From Inquilinus sp. Marseille-Q2685 (lineage in GTDB: Bacteria > Pseudomonadota > Alphaproteobacteria > DSM-16000 > Inquilinaceae): a stretch of 64,000 bases of DNA. A program made the translations under genes and the position numbers. Positions 44,374-54,482 of the stretch are shown piece after piece (position 1 is the stretch's first letter; each line of letters begins with the position of its first letter). The notes under the pieces were generated by a model that saw only the letters and a list, made by a program, of their open reading frames with translations, was not told the DNA's origin and ran no database searches. The stretch covers positions 368,658 to 432,657 of the forward strand of contig NZ_CAKAKL010000004.1 in assembly GCF_916619195.1 (NCBI RefSeq), in the 5' to 3' direction.

Positions 44374-46142
44374 AGCCCCATCGCCTGGTGCTCGAACAGC
44401 TCGCGGTAATGCCCGCCCTCGCGCTTCACCAGCTCGGCATGGGTGCCCTGCTCGACGATCCGGCCGCGGTCGAACACCAGGATCCGGTCGACCTTCTGCA
44501 CGGTCGACAGCCGGTGCGCGACGATGATCGTGGTGCGTCCGACGATCAGCTTCTCCACCGCCGCCTGGATCAGCGATTCCGACACGCTGTCCAGGCTGGA
44601 CGTCGCCTCGTCCAGGATCAGGACCGGGGCGTCGGCCAGGATGGCGCGGGCCAGGGCCACGCGCTGGCGCTCGCCGCCCGACAGCTTCACCCCACGCTCA
44701 CCGACCAGCGTGTCGTAGCCCTGCGGCAGGCGCGAGATGAAGTCGTGGGCATAGGCCTGCTTCGCCGCGTCGACGATCTGCTCCATCGTCGCGTCGGGCC
44801 GGCCATAGGCGATGTTCTCCGCCAGCGAGCGGTGGAACAGCACCGGTTCCTGCGGCACCAGGGCGATCTGGCGGCGCAGGCTTTCCTGCGTCACCCCGGC
44901 GATGTCCTGGCCATCGATGCGGATGGCGCCGCCGTTCAGGTCGTAGAGGCGCTGCACCAGCTTGACGAAGGTGCTCTTGCCGCTGCCGGAATGGCCCACC
45001 AGGCCGATCCGCTCGCCCGGGGCGATGGTCAGGGTGAAGCCGTCATAGATCGGCTCCTTCTGCCCATGGTAGCGGAAAGTGACGGCGTCGAAGTCGATGC
45101 GGCCGGCCTCGACCTTGATCGCCGGCGCCGCCGGCCGGTCCTCGACCCCGAGCGGCTGGTCCATGAAGTCGACCAGCTCCTCCATGTCGTTGACCGCGCG
45201 CTGCAGGTTGCGGACATGCATGCCGACGCCGCGCAGATAGCCGTGGATCAGCGCATAGGTGCCGAGGACATAGGTGATGTCGCCCGGCGTCGCCAGGCCG
45301 CGACCCCACAGCCACAGGCCGATGCCCAGCACCATGCCGTTCAGCCCGACCATCATCAGGTTCTGGGTGGTGCCGGAGTTGGTGCCGCGATGCCAGGTGC
45401 GGATGGTACGTTGGCGCCACGTCTCGACCGTGCGGGCGATGAAGGCGTCCTCGCGCCGCTCGGCGCCGAAGGTCTTCACCACGGCGTTGCAGCCGATCGA
45501 ATCCGCCAGGTTGCCGCCCAGCTTCGAATCCATCTCGTTGGCCAGCCGCGCCGCCGGGGCGACGTAGCGCAGCACCAGCACCAGGCTGACCAGCAGGAAC
45601 AGGGCGACGCCCACCGCCACCGCAGCCCCCATCATCGGCCAGCGCGCCGCCAGCAGGGCGGTGGCGCCGAGCAGCACCAGGATCGATGGCAGCAGTTCGA
45701 CCAGGATCACGTCGTTCAGCAGGTCCATCGCCCAGGTGCCGCGATTGATCTTGCGGACCGTGGCGCCGGCGAAGCTGTTGGCGTGCCAGTCGGTGGAGAA
45801 GCGCTGGACGCGCCAGAACGCCTCCTGCGTCATCGCCTGCATGATCCGGGTGGTCAGCCGGATGATGGCGCGGAACACCGTGTCGCGCAGCGCCACATAG
45901 ACGATGCCGAGCGCGACGATGGTCAGCAGCGCCTGCAGCGCCGCGTCATAGCCGCCGGGGCCGGAGGCGATGGCGTCGACCATGCGGCCGGCGAACACCG
46001 GCAGCACGACGTCGATCGCGGTGGAGGCCAGCACGCCGCCGATCGCCGCCGTGATCGGCAGCGGATGGCGGCGCCAATGGCCGAAGCTGAAGCGCAGCAC
46101 GCGCAGCAGAGGATTCTGGTTGGTGGTCTGGTCTAGCGCCAC
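44349..46142 (-). CDS. ABC transporter, fused membrane and ATPase domains (exporter)
   Basis: A 597-residue half-transporter that acts as a homodimer. The membrane domain with six helices occupies about residues 20-330. The ATPase part has Walker A GLVGHSGSGKSTFVKL, Q-loop LVPQEPVLFHRSLAENIAYG, signature VKLSGGERQRVALARAILAD, Walker B PVLILDEATSSLDS and the switch His in IIVAHRLSTV. Substrates of such exporters include lipids, peptides and drugs. It starts at a GTG at 46142 (VALDQTTNQNPLLR). It is not in an operon with a substrate gene. Confidence 0.92.
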   Translation of the reverse strand: MALDQTTNQNPLLRVLRFSFGHWRRHPLPITAAIGGVLASTAIDVVLPVFAGRMVDAIASGPGGYDAALQALLTIVALGIVYVALRDTVFRAIIRLTTRIMQAMTQEAFWRVQRFSTDWHANSFAGATVRKINRGTWAMDLLNDVILVELLPSILVLLGATALLAARWPMMGAAVAVGVALFLLVSLVLVLRYVAPAARLANEMDSKLGGNLADSIGCNAVVKTFGAERREDAFIARTVETWRQRTIRTWHRGTNSGTTQNLMMVGLNGMVLGIGLWLWGRGLATPGDITYVLGTYALIHGYLRGVGMHVRNLQRAVNDMEELVDFMDQPLGVEDRPAAPAIKVEAGRIDFDAVTFRYHGQKEPIYDGFTLTIAPGERIGLVGHSGSGKSTFVKLVQRLYDLNGGAIRIDGQDIAGVTQESLRRQIALVPQEPVLFHRSLAENIAYGRPDATMEQIVDAAKQAYAHDFISRLPQGYDTLVGERGVKLSGGERQRVALARAILADAPVLILDEATSSLDSVSESLIQAAVEKLIVGRTTIIVAHRLSTVQKVDRILVFDRGRIVEQGTHAELVKREGGHYRELFEHQAMGLIDGQEAA

Positions 46143-46518
46143 GGTCGTTCCGACACCGCCGAAGCGGCATCCTCCCGGCTGAACGGTTCAGGCGAGTCGG
46201 CGGAGGCAAGGGCCCGGCGCCGACGGCGATCTGAGGGTTTCGGGATGGGACGCCCGGGCGTTGAAGGCTCTTGGGCGTCCTCGGCGAGGGTCCGGAGGCC
46301 CCCGGGGCCAGACCGGCCGGGAGCGCGGAGGCGGACCTACCTAATGGCGCAGGTCCGGGGAGCTGACGATGCGTGGCGATGTCACTGCAACTCCCCTCTG
46401 CCGTTTCGTGGACGCCGTTCAACCCGCCGCGACCAGCGGGACGTTCTTGATACCAGCGACAGAATGTTTCGGCAAGGCCGCTATGGGAAGACTGTCGGGC
46501 CGGCACCGGCCCGAGACG
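46143..46518. other. Intergenic region without recognised genes
   Basis: 376 bases between the ABC transporter start and the terminator of the lipoprotein gene. The open frames here are short and have no family-like sequence. It should contain the ABC promoter, but no clear -35/-10 pair is visible. Confidence 0.5.
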
Positions 46519-46542
46519 AAAAAGGGCCGCTCGCGCGGCCCT
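46519..46542 (-). terminator. Rho-independent terminator of the lipoprotein gene
   Basis: On the minus strand a stem of AGGGCCGC (46542-46535) and GCGGCCCT (46530-46523) around a 4-base loop is followed by five Ts. It is 35 bases downstream of the stop at 46577. Confidence 0.8.
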
Positions 46543-46576
46543 TTCCGGATGGATCGGCAAAAGAGAAAACTGGTCC

Positions 46577-47194
46577 TTACGGCTTCTTCGGCTTGACGGC
46601 CGGAGCTGCCGTCTTGTCGGCGGGCGCCGCCGCGGTCTGGGTCTTCGCCCCGACCTCGTTGTAGCGGGTGTGCAGCATCTCGTAGGACTTGTTCAGATAG
46701 TCGTCCAGCTGCTGCGGGTTGTACTTGACCACCTCGGCGAACTGGTCCTTGCGCGCCAGGCAGTAGGCGGCCTGAGTCATCCGCTGCATGCGCTGGGACT
46801 CGTCATTCGCCATCTTCGTGCGGTAGGTGTCGAACAGGCGTGCGCCGTTGCCCTTGTTGTACTTGGCCAGCAGCTTGCCGAGCTTGTCCTGGGTGTCCAG
46901 GATCCGGTCGTCGTTGTTGACCACCCACTGGCTGAAGGTCCGGAAGATGATCGGATCGTTGAACTCTTCCTTGCAACTCAGCCCGGTGACCATCATCTCG
47001 GTCTGCAGCTTGACCAGCAGGTCGTAGCGCACCTCGGTCGGCGTCAGCTGCGCCTTCGCCGGCAGGTTCACCGGCTGGTAGTTGCCGACGTCGGGGAACA
47101 GCCCCCCCGTCTGCGGCTTCGGTGGTGCCTCCTGGCAGGCCACCAGCGCCATGGCGGCCAACGCGGCCGCGGCAAAACCCTTCATCATCCTCAT
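46577..47194 (-). CDS. Lipoprotein of unknown function
   Basis: A 205-residue protein with a lipoprotein signal: MRMMKGFAAAALAAMALVAC, where Cys20 is the lipidated residue after LVA. The rest is helical and hydrophilic with FPDVGNYQPVNLPAKAQLTP, FSQWVVNNDDRILDTQDKLG and a Lys/Pro/Ala-rich tail ending KPKKP. I do not recognise a family. A GGGGG stretch precedes the ATG. It ends in a good terminator and appears to be monocistronic. Confidence 0.78.
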   Translation of the reverse strand: MRMMKGFAAAALAAMALVACQEAPPKPQTGGLFPDVGNYQPVNLPAKAQLTPTEVRYDLLVKLQTEMMVTGLSCKEEFNDPIIFRTFSQWVVNNDDRILDTQDKLGKLLAKYNKGNGARLFDTYRTKMANDESQRMQRMTQAAYCLARKDQFAEVVKYNPQQLDDYLNKSYEMLHTRYNEVGAKTQTAAAPADKTAAPAVKPKKP

Positions 47195-47325
47195 CGGTAC
47201 CCCCGCAGATCCATCGCCCGCACTCTAGCGCAGAAGCCGGGCCGACAGAATCCGAAATGCGACCCGGCTCACATGGTGCTTCAAGGCAGACCCTTATCCC
47301 ATTGTGATGCATCAGTAAAGCAGGA

Positions 47326-47571
47326 TCAGTCCTGACTCAGCTCCAGGGCTTCGACGCCAAGATCGGTCAGCTGCCAGGACGGATCGGCGGCGTCGGGATC
47401 GAGGCAGGCGATCAGCTTCGCCCGGCCGGTCTCGCGCAGGGTGGCGCGGACCCGCCAGAGCGGCAGGCCGGCAGCCTCGGCCAGCCGCGCCGCGGTGTGC
47501 GGGACGGCGAGCAGGGTGAGGCTGCGCTTCGCCACCTCGGTCAGCGTGCCGTCGGGGTTGATGCAGGCCAC
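47326..47571 (-). CDS. Small winged-helix-like protein
   Basis: An 81-residue protein that reads like a short winged helix: TEVAKRSLTLLAVPHTAARL, AEAAGLPLWRVRATLRETGR and WQLTDLGVEALEL. It could bind DNA or act as a small regulator. It starts with GTG at 47571, 19 bases after the peroxiredoxin stop on the same strand, so the two may be co-transcribed. The family is not identified. Confidence 0.6.
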   Translation of the reverse strand: MACINPDGTLTEVAKRSLTLLAVPHTAARLAEAAGLPLWRVRATLRETGRAKLIACLDPDAADPSWQLTDLGVEALELSQD

Positions 47572-47590
47572 GGTCCAGGCACGCCCCGGA

Positions 47591-48244
47591 TCAGCCCTTG
47601 ACCTCGGTCTTGCAGTACCACCAGTCGGTGTATTCGTAACCGCCCTCGGCCCGGGCCTCGGCGTCCTCGATCGTGCGCGGCGCCGGCACGATCACCTTGT
47701 CGCCGGGGCGCCAGTCGGCCGGGGTCGCGACCTTGTGCTTGTCGGTGGTCTGCAGCGCGTCGATCAGGCGCAGGATCTCGTCGATGTTCCGCCCCGTCGT
47801 CAGCGGATAGTAGATCATCGCCCGAACCACCCCGGCGGGGTCGATGACGAAGACGCAGCGGCTGGTCTCGGTGCCCGACTGCTCCGGCATGATCATGCCG
47901 TAGAGCGTCGCCACCTTGCGGTCGCCGTCGGCGATCACCGGGAACGGGATCTTTGTGCCGAACAGCTCCTCGATCCGCTTGGTCCAGGCGAGATGGGCGT
48001 AGATGCTATCGATCGACAGGCCCAGCAGCTCGACCCCGCGCTCCTTCAGCGCCGGGGCGATCCGGGCGAAGGCGACGAATTCAGTGGTGCAGACCGGGGT
48101 GAAGTCGGCCGGGTGCGAGAAGAACACGACCCAGCTGCCACGGAAATCCTCGAGCGCCAGGCGCCCGTGCGTGGTCTCGGCTTCGAAGGGCGGGGCCACC
48201 TGCCCGAGGCGGGGCAGGCTGGGCTGGGGAGAGGTCTCGGTCAT
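47591..48244 (-). CDS. Peroxiredoxin of the Prx6 (1-Cys-like) class
   Basis: A 217-residue peroxidase. The active-site region is VVFFSHPADFTPVCTTEFVA, with the peroxidatic Cys in PVCTTEF. Further blocks are GVELLGLSIDSIYAHLAWTK, FPVIADGDRKVATLYGMIMP and the C-terminal domain with YYPLTTGRNIDEILRLIDAL and WRPGDKVIVPAP typical of Prx6 enzymes. Detoxifies H2O2 or organic peroxides in the cytoplasm. It starts at ATG 48244, divergent from the ankyrin gene. Confidence 0.95.
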   Translation of the reverse strand: MTETSPQPSLPRLGQVAPPFEAETTHGRLALEDFRGSWVVFFSHPADFTPVCTTEFVAFARIAPALKERGVELLGLSIDSIYAHLAWTKRIEELFGTKIPFPVIADGDRKVATLYGMIMPEQSGTETSRCVFVIDPAGVVRAMIYYPLTTGRNIDEILRLIDALQTTDKHKVATPADWRPGDKVIVPAPRTIEDAEARAEGGYEYTDWWYCKTEVKG

Positions 48245-48387
48245 GGCGGGCTCACTGATGACGGCTGCGGCGTCGGCAGAGGATAATCCAGCTGCCGCGA
48301 GGGGCCAACCGGCTGGCCCGGGCGGCGGGACGCGGTATAAGCTCGCGCCCGGGCCTGCCGGGCCGGCGGGCCAGCCGGAGGATCGAG

Positions 48388-48948
48388 ATGAGACGAGGCC
48401 CCTGCATCGCCGCGGCGCTGCTTCTCACGCTCAGCGGCCCGGCCGCGGCCGAGATCGACGTGCTGCGCCGGGCGCCGGAGCTGATCCGCGCGGTTGACGC
48501 CAACGATGTCGACCAGGTCCGCACCCTGCTGCTGAGCGGGGCGCCGCCGAACGCGACCGACGCGGACGGCCGCACCGCGCTGGTGATCGCCGCCCGCGAC
48601 GGCCGCGCGGGCCTGGTGCGCGAGCTGCTGCGCTTCGGCGCCCAGCCGGACCAGCCCGATTCACTGGGCAACACGCCGCTGTTCTGGGCGGCGGACATCG
48701 GCGATGCCGGCGTCGTCCGGGCTCTCCTGGACGGCAAGGCCAACCCCAACCGCGCCAACCGCCAGGGCATCACCCCGCTGATGGCCGCGGCCCGCGACGG
48801 CAACCTGCCGGCGGTGGAGGCGCTGCTGGCGGGCGGCGCCAACCCCCAGCAGCGCGACTTCACCGGCCGCTCGGCCCTGGGCTGGGCGGAGACCAGCCGG
48901 TCCCGCTCGGTCGCGGCGCGGCTGCGCAAGGCGGGCGTATCGGACTGA
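48388..48948 (+). CDS. Exported ankyrin-repeat protein
   Basis: A 186-residue protein with a signal peptide ending near residue 21 (SGPAAA) and four ankyrin repeats, for example DADGRTALVIAARDGRAGLV, DSLGNTPLFWAADIGDAGVV, NRQGITPLMAAARDGNLPAV and DFTGRSALGWAETSRSRSVA. Probably a periplasmic protein-binding scaffold. GGAGGATCG precedes the ATG. It is monocistronic and converges with the efflux permease gene. Confidence 0.88.
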   Translation: MRRGPCIAAALLLTLSGPAAAEIDVLRRAPELIRAVDANDVDQVRTLLLSGAPPNATDADGRTALVIAARDGRAGLVRELLRFGAQPDQPDSLGNTPLFWAADIGDAGVVRALLDGKANPNRANRQGITPLMAAARDGNLPAVEALLAGGANPQQRDFTGRSALGWAETSRSRSVAARLRKAGVSD

Positions 48949-48962
48949 GCCTGTGAAGCGCA

Positions 48963-49070
48963 GACGGGGCGCGGGTTGCGGTCCGCGCCCCGTCCGGTTA
49001 GGAGTCCCGGTCGTCGAGGGGCAGCAATGACGACCGGGACCGAGGCGGGGCCGTGGGGCGGCCCCGTCTC
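48963..49070. terminator. Three consecutive hairpins between convergent genes
   Basis: Hairpin 1: GACGGGGCGCGG (48963-48974) / CCGCGCCCCGTC (48983-48994), perfect 12-base stem. Hairpin 2: GTCCCGGTCGTC (49004-49015) / GACGACCGGGAC (49029-49040), perfect 12-base stem. Hairpin 3: a GC-rich stem near 49042-49070, touching the permease stop. None has a long T-run. They probably separate ankyrin and RND transcription. Confidence 0.65.
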
Positions 49071-52000
49071 ACGGATGCTCCGCCTGGGGGAAGGCGGGCC
49101 CCGCTTCCGTTGCCGGCTTCTTGCGATCGCGCCAGGCGATCAGCCGGTAGAACATCGGGATGAAGAAGGTGGCGATGACGGTGGCGGCGAGCATGCCGCC
49201 GATCACGCCGGTGCCGATGGAATGACGGCTGGCCGAGCCGGCGCCGCTGGCGATGGCGAGCGGCAGGCAGCCCAGGATGAAGGCCAGCGAGGTCATCACG
49301 ATCGGCCGGAACCGCAGCTTCGCCGCTTCCAGCGCCGCCTCGAACGCACTCATCCCCTCCTCCCGCTTCAAGACCGCGAACTCGACGATCAGGATCGCGT
49401 TCTTGGCGGCGAGGCCGATCAGGGTGACCAGGCCGATCTGGAAGTAGACGTCGTTCTGCAGCCCGCGCAGCCACACCGCGACCAGCGCCCCGAACAGGGC
49501 GAAGGGAACGGCGGTCAGCACCGCGATCGGCAGCGACCAGCGCTCGTACTGCGCCGCCAGGATCAGGAACACCATGACCAGGCCGAACAGCAGCGCCTGA
49601 TTGCCGGAGCCGCCGGCCGACTGCTCCTGGAAGGCCGAGCCGGTCCAGGCCAGGGCATAGCCCTGCGGCAGGACCTCCTTCGCCAGCTGCTCCATCGCCG
49701 CGATCGACTGGCCGGAGGAGAAGCCGGGGGCCGGGCCGCCCATGATCTTCGCCGCCGGGAAGATGTTGAAGCGCTCGACCTGGTCGGGGCCGACCACCCG
49801 GCGCGCCTTGACCAGCGCGTCGATCGGGATCATGGCCCCGCTGTCGGCACGGACGAAGACCTGCTTCAGATCCTCCGGCCGCTGGCGGAAGCTGCCCTCG
49901 GACGCCAGGCTGACCCGGTAGTTGCGGCCGTAGAGGGTGAAGTCGTTGACGTAGAGGCTGCCGAAGGTGGCCTGCATCGCGTCGAAGATCGACGAGATCG
50001 GCACGCCCAGCGCCCGCGCCTTCTCGCGGTCGACGTCGAGCTTGTACTGCGGGATGGCGATGTTGAACATCGACCGCACCCCGGCCAGGTCCGGCCGCTT
50101 GGCCGCGGCCTCGACCAGCCTCTGCGTCGCCTCGGCCAGGGCCGGATAGCCGGCGCCGGTGCGGTCCTGGATATAAGCCTCGAAGCCGCCGGTGGTGCTC
50201 ATGCCCATGATCGGCGGCGGGTTGAAGGCCAGCACCATCGCGTCCTTGATGCCGGCATTCATGCCCATGAACGGCCCGGGCAGGTTGCGCGCGTCGAGCG
50301 CCGGGTCGGTGCGCTGCGACCAGTCCTTCAGCGGCACGAAGACGACGCCGCCATAGGTCTTCTGCGCCGCCGACAGCAGGTCGAAGCCGGGCACGTCGAT
50401 GCTTTCGCTGACCGCCGGGTGCTTCAGGATGTTCCGGGTCGCCTCGGACAGCGCCTTCTCGGTCCGCTCCAGCGAGGCGGCGGGCGGCAGGAAAGCGGCA
50501 ACGATCAGGTAGCCCTGATCCTCGTCCGGCACCAGCGAGCCCGGGATCTTCTGGAACAGGTAGCCCGCCACCCCGGCGAAGCCTGCGAACAGCAGCAGGC
50601 CGATGGCGAAGCGCTTGAGGAAGAAGCGCACCCCGGCGGTGTAGGCCGAGGTGATGCCGTCGAAAACCCGGTTGAACCAGCGGAACGGCCGGGCCGGCTC
50701 GTGGTGGCCGGGCTTCAGGATCAGGGCGCACAGCGCCGGGGTCAGGGTCAGCGCGACGATGCCGGAGATGGTGACCGACACCGCGATGGTGACCGCGAAC
50801 TGCCGGTACATCTCGCCGGCCAGCCCGCCCATGAAGGCGACCGGCACGAACACGGCGCACAGCACCAGCACGATGGCGATGACCGGGCCTGAGACCTCGT
50901 CCATCGCCTTCCGCGCCGCCTCCTTCGGCGGCAGCTTCTCGGTGCGCATGATGCGCTCGACATTCTCGAGCACCACGATCGCGTCGTCGACGACGATGCC
51001 GATGGCCAGGATCAGGCCGAACAGCGTCAGCAGGTTGATCGAGAAGCCGAGCATGTACATGCCGGCGAAGGTGCCGAGGATCGAGATCGGCACGGCGATC
51101 ACCGGGATCAGCGTCGCCCGCACATTCTGCAGGAAGACGAAGACCACCAGCACGACCAGGACCATCGCCTCGATGAAGGTCTTGATCACCTCGTCGATCG
51201 AGACCTGGACGAAGCGGGTGGTGTCGTAGGGGATGGCGTAGGTGATGCCGTCGGGGAAGGCCTGCTTCAGCTCCTCCATCCGGGCCTTTACGCCCTCCGC
51301 CGTCTCCAGCGCGTTGGCGCCGGGCTGCAGATAGATGCCGATCGCGGCCGCCGGCTTGCCGTTGTAGTTGGCGGCGGAATTGTAGGCCTGGGCGCCGAGC
51401 TCGACCCGCGCCACGTCCTTCAGCCGCAGCGTCGCCGCGTTGCTGTCGGACTTCAGGATGATGTTCTCGAAGGCCTCGGCATTCGGCAGGCGGCCGTCGG
51501 TGGTCGCCGAATAGGTGAAGGCGAGGCCGTTCGCGTCCGGCTCCTCGCCGAAGCGGCCGGCGGCGAACTGGGCGTTCTGCTCCTGGATCGCGGCGGAGAC
51601 GTCGCTGGGCGTCAGGTTGTATTGCGCCAGCTTGTCCGGCCGCAGCCAGATCCGCATCGAATAGTCCTTGCCGGCGCCGAACAGCGAAGCGTCGCCGACG
51701 CCGGGCACGCGCTTGAGGTCGTCGATGACGTTCAGCAGCGCGTAGTTGTTCAGGTAGATCGGGTCGTACTGCCCGCTCTCGTCATGCAGGATCACCGCCT
51801 GCAGGATCGAGCTCGACTTCTTGTCGACGCGGACGCCGGTGCGCTGCACCTCCTGCGGCAGGGTCGGCAGCACGCGCTGGACGCGGTTGTTGACGTTGAT
51901 CGTCGCCTGGTCGGGGTCGGTGCCGATCTTGAAGGTGACGGTCAGCGTCATGGTGCCGTCGCCGGTGTTCGTCGACCGCATGTACAGCATGTTGTCGACG

Positions 52001-52215
52001 CCGTTGATCTGCTGCTCCAGCGGCGCGGCGACGGTCTGGGCCACGGTCTCGGCGCTGGCCCCGGAATAGCTGGCCGAGACCGTCACCTCGGGCGGCACGA
52101 TCTCCGGATACTGCGCGATCGGCAGCACCCGCATGGCCACGAGCCCGGCCAGGGTGATGACGATCGAGAGGACGGCCGCGAAGACCGGCCTGTCGATGAA
52201 GAAGCGGGAGATCAC
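49069..52215 (-). CDS. RND multidrug efflux permease (AcrB/MexB type)
   Basis: A 1048-residue inner-membrane pump of the HAE1 class. It opens [19 protein letters not shown], then [20 protein letters not shown], the proton relay Asp pair at about 410-411 in [16 protein letters not shown], and the terminal [20 protein letters not shown]. All 12 helices and two large periplasmic loops are expected from the length. It begins with GTG at 52215, overlapping the adaptor stop in GTGA. No outer-membrane factor gene is next to it; it must use one from elsewhere, as E. coli AcrAB uses TolC. Confidence 0.97.
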   Translation of the reverse strand: MISRFFIDRPVFAAVLSIVITLAGLVAMRVLPIAQYPEIVPPEVTVSASYSGASAETVAQTVAAPLEQQINGVDNMLYMRSTNTGDGTMTLTVTFKIGTDPDQATINVNNRVQRVLPTLPQEVQRTGVRVDKKSSSILQAVILHDESGQYDPIYLNNYALLNVIDDLKRVPGVGDASLFGAGKDYSMRIWLRPDKLAQYNLTPSDVSAAIQEQNAQFAAGRFGEEPDANGLAFTYSATTDGRLPNAEAFENIILKSDSNAATLRLKDVARVELGAQAYNSAANYNGKPAAAIGIYLQPGANALETAEGVKARMEELKQAFPDGITYAIPYDTTRFVQVSIDEVIKTFIEAMVLVVLVVFVFLQNVRATLIPVIAVPISILGTFAGMYMLGFSINLLTLFGLILAIGIVVDDAIVVLENVERIMRTEKLPPKEAARKAMDEVSGPVIAIVLVLCAVFVPVAFMGGLAGEMYRQFAVTIAVSVTISGIVALTLTPALCALILKPGHHEPARPFRWFNRVFDGITSAYTAGVRFFLKRFAIGLLLFAGFAGVAGYLFQKIPGSLVPDEDQGYLIVAAFLPPAASLERTEKALSEATRNILKHPAVSESIDVPGFDLLSAAQKTYGGVVFVPLKDWSQRTDPALDARNLPGPFMGMNAGIKDAMVLAFNPPPIMGMSTTGGFEAYIQDRTGAGYPALAEATQRLVEAAAKRPDLAGVRSMFNIAIPQYKLDVDREKARALGVPISSIFDAMQATFGSLYVNDFTLYGRNYRVSLASEGSFRQRPEDLKQVFVRADSGAMIPIDALVKARRVVGPDQVERFNIFPAAKIMGGPAPGFSSGQSIAAMEQLAKEVLPQGYALAWTGSAFQEQSAGGSGNQALLFGLVMVFLILAAQYERWSLPIAVLTAVPFALFGALVAVWLRGLQNDVYFQIGLVTLIGLAAKNAILIVEFAVLKREEGMSAFEAALEAAKLRFRPIVMTSLAFILGCLPLAIASGAGSASRHSIGTGVIGGMLAATVIATFFIPMFYRLIAWRDRKKPATEAGPAFPQAEHP

Positions 52216-53378
52216 GGGGCCACCTGCGCGACCTTGGCTTCGGACGGCCGCACCGGGCTGCCCGGCCGGACCTTGATCACGCCCTCGGTGATGATGCGGT
52301 CGCCGGCCTTGAGGCCGCTCTCGACCAGCCAGCCGCCCTCGACCTCGCGGCCGAGCGTCAGCGGCCGGGCCTCGGCCTTGTTGCCCTCGCCCAGCGCATA
52401 GGCGAAGGGACCCTGCGGGCCCTGCATCACCGCCACCTGCGGCACCACGATGCCCTGCTTCAGCGTCAGGCCGCTGACCGTGACCCGGACGAACTGGTTC
52501 GGCATCAGGAGGCCCTGGGCATTCGGCAGCACGGCGCGAGCGCGAATCGTGCCGGTCTGGTCGTCGACGATGCTGTCGGTGAAGTTGATGGTGCCGCCGT
52601 GATCGTAGGTCCGCCCGTCGCCGAGCCTGACCGACACCGGGAAGCGGCGGTCCTTCGGCCCGTCGGCCTTGCCCTCGTCGAGCAGCCGCCGGATCTCGGC
52701 GAAATCGGCGTCGCTGAAGGAGAAGCTGACATAGGCCGGATCCAGCTGGGTGATCCGGGTCAGGAGGCCGTTGACGCTGATCAGGCTGCCCTCCGGCACC
52801 TCCTCGATGCTGGTCATGCCGCCGAGCGGCGCCGTCACCGTCGTGTAGTCGAGGTTGAGCTGCGCCGTCTTCAGCTGCGCCTGGGCGGCGGCCACCGCCG
52901 CCTCGGAGGTGCGCACCTGGGCCGCGGTGTCGTCCCGGTCGCGCTCCGACCCGGCGCGGGCGGCGAACAGCTTGGCGGCGCGGTCGGCGTTGATGCGGTC
53001 GTTGGCGAGCTGGGCCTGGGACTGCTGCAGCTGGGCCTGGGCACGCGCCACCTCGGCCTGGTAGGTGGCGGGGTCGATGCGGAACAGCTCCTGCCCCTCG
53101 GTCACCCGCTCGCCCTCGGTGTAGTCGCGCTTCAACAGGATGCCGCCGACGCGGGCCCGCACCTCGATCTCGCGGAAGGCGGAGACCCGGGCGGCATAGG
53201 TGTAGGTCAGCGGCACCGGACCGGCCGCCACCTCCTGCACCGTCACCTCCGGCGGCGGGGGCGCGGATTGCGTCTGGGCCTGGGCTTCACCGGTGTTTTC
53301 GTTGCAAGATGCAAGAATCGGCGCGGCGGCCAGGGTGACGGCCAACGCGACGGCGCGAAGTGATGACGTCTTGCTCAC
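52212..53378 (-). CDS. RND efflux periplasmic adaptor (AcrA/MexA type)
   Basis: A 388-residue lipoprotein adaptor. The signal [20 protein letters not shown] leads to a lipobox with Cys25 in ILASCNE. It has the lipoyl half-motifs ([20 protein letters not shown]), a coiled hairpin rich in Ala/Gln ([15 protein letters not shown]), and the beta-barrel region [20 protein letters not shown]. The start is GTG 53378; a longer frame extends into the regulatory region but has no signal. It is followed by the permease with a 4-base overlap and lies 77 bases downstream of an AcrR-type operator. Confidence 0.96.
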   Translation of the reverse strand: MSKTSSLRAVALAVTLAAAPILASCNENTGEAQAQTQSAPPPPEVTVQEVAAGPVPLTYTYAARVSAFREIEVRARVGGILLKRDYTEGERVTEGQELFRIDPATYQAEVARAQAQLQQSQAQLANDRINADRAAKLFAARAGSERDRDDTAAQVRTSEAAVAAAQAQLKTAQLNLDYTTVTAPLGGMTSIEEVPEGSLISVNGLLTRITQLDPAYVSFSFSDADFAEIRRLLDEGKADGPKDRRFPVSVRLGDGRTYDHGGTINFTDSIVDDQTGTIRARAVLPNAQGLLMPNQFVRVTVSGLTLKQGIVVPQVAVMQGPQGPFAYALGEGNKAEARPLTLGREVEGGWLVESGLKAGDRIITEGVIKVRPGSPVRPSEAKVAQVAP

Positions 53379-53455
53379 GGTGACCGCACCTTTGCCTGAG
53401 AGTTTGCTGCACTGCACAACATATTCGGACGACAGGACGCAGTGCAGGATTGATT

Positions 53456-53479
53456 TACATACATTCTGGAATGTATGTA
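53456..53479. promoter_or_regulatory. AcrR-type 24-base operator
   Basis: TACATACATT-CTGG-AATGTATGTA, perfect 10-base arms. It has the same length and arms as the E. coli acrAB operator bound by AcrR, as I remember it. It lies 78 bases upstream of the adaptor start. A stem formed by CTGCACTGC (53407-53415) and GCAGTGCAG (53439-53447) lies between and could form in the leader mRNA. Confidence 0.85.
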
Positions 53480-53771
53480 TCAGGGATGCGGAAGACCCCC
53501 TCGACGTTTCCCCCGGCCCCCACACCGCCATATCGGCATACCCCCAGAATGCCTGCTCCTGGCTGCCCGGGCAATGCCGGAGCCCGGGCCGACTGTTAAG
53601 ATTTGTTATCGGGAGAGACGTGGAAGCCGGCCCTCGGAAAGACGGAATTCCGTCGGGGCATGCTCCGGCCCCCGGATGGCTAAGCTCACGACAACCCCTT
53701 CCCGCTGTCGGATTCTTTTGCACCGCACACGCCTCGGGGCCTCCGAAGCGGCACGATGGGATGGACTTATA

Positions 53772-53791
53772 TACATACTTGCACGTATGTA
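53772..53791. promoter_or_regulatory. Second AcrR-like operator at the tetR start
   Basis: TACATAC (53772-53778), TTGCAC, GTATGTA (53785-53791), a variant of the first operator with a shorter centre. It lies 30 bases upstream of the TetR ATG, so the regulator probably represses itself through this site. Confidence 0.75.
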
Positions 53792-53821
53792 AAGAGGAAA
53801 AAGGGGGAGAGGAGTAGAGAC

Positions 53822-54457
53822 ATGGCACGCCGCACCAAGGCCGAGGCGGAAGAGACCCGGCAAAAGATCCTGGACGCTGCGGAGCGCCTGTTCTTCGTCG
53901 ACGGGGTGTCGCGCACCTCGCTGGAGCTGATCGCGAACGCCGCCGGGGTGACCCGCGGCGCCATCTATTGGCACTTCAAGAACAAGGTCGAGTTGTTCGA
54001 GGCGCTGCACGAGCGGGTGAAGCTGCCGGCGGAGGACATCGTCGAGCGGGCGATGGCCGACGGCCATCCCGACCCGCTGGGGCTGATCGAGCAGGCGACG
54101 GTCGAGAGCTTCGTCGCCCTGACCGAGGACGAGCAGCGCCAGCGCGTCTTCACCATCCTGACCTGCCGCTGCGAGTATGTCGGCGAGATGCTGGCGGCGC
54201 TGGCCCGCCAGCGCGAGGCGCACGACCACATGCGCGCGACGATGAACCGGGCCTTCAAGATGGCTCAGGAGTCCGGCCGGCTGAGCCCGGCCTGGCCGCC
54301 GGAGGTGGCGGCCAGCACCCTGACCTGCCTTATGGTCGGGCTGATGGTCGACTGGATCCGCTTCGGCCGCCGCTTCGACCTGGTCGAGACCGGTACGCGC
54401 AGCGTCGGCGAGCTGTTCCGGTCGTTCCGGCGCGAGACCGAGCCGGCGGTCTGCTGA
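53822..54457 (+). CDS. TetR-family repressor (AcrR/TtgR-like)
   Basis: A 211-residue repressor divergent from the efflux operon. The N-terminal DNA-binding domain is MARRTKAEAEETRQKILDAA, RLFFVDGVSRTSLELIANAA and GVTRGAIYWHFKNKVELFEA, which matches AcrR and TtgR. The C-terminal part (~50-200) is a ligand-binding helical domain. GGGAGAGGAG precedes ATG 53822. It probably represses adaptor and permease until a drug binds. Confidence 0.95.
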   Translation: MARRTKAEAEETRQKILDAAERLFFVDGVSRTSLELIANAAGVTRGAIYWHFKNKVELFEALHERVKLPAEDIVERAMADGHPDPLGLIEQATVESFVALTEDEQRQRVFTILTCRCEYVGEMLAALARQREAHDHMRATMNRAFKMAQESGRLSPAWPPEVAASTLTCLMVGLMVDWIRFGRRFDLVETGTRSVGELFRSFRRETEPAVC

Positions 54458-54482
54458 CGTCCGCGCTCCAGGCGGCCGGACG

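Noticed and set aside
46245..46664. A 139-codon plus-strand frame between the ABC transporter and the lipoprotein gene
   Set aside because: It runs through the terminator and antisense to the lipoprotein gene; no family or ribosome site is visible.
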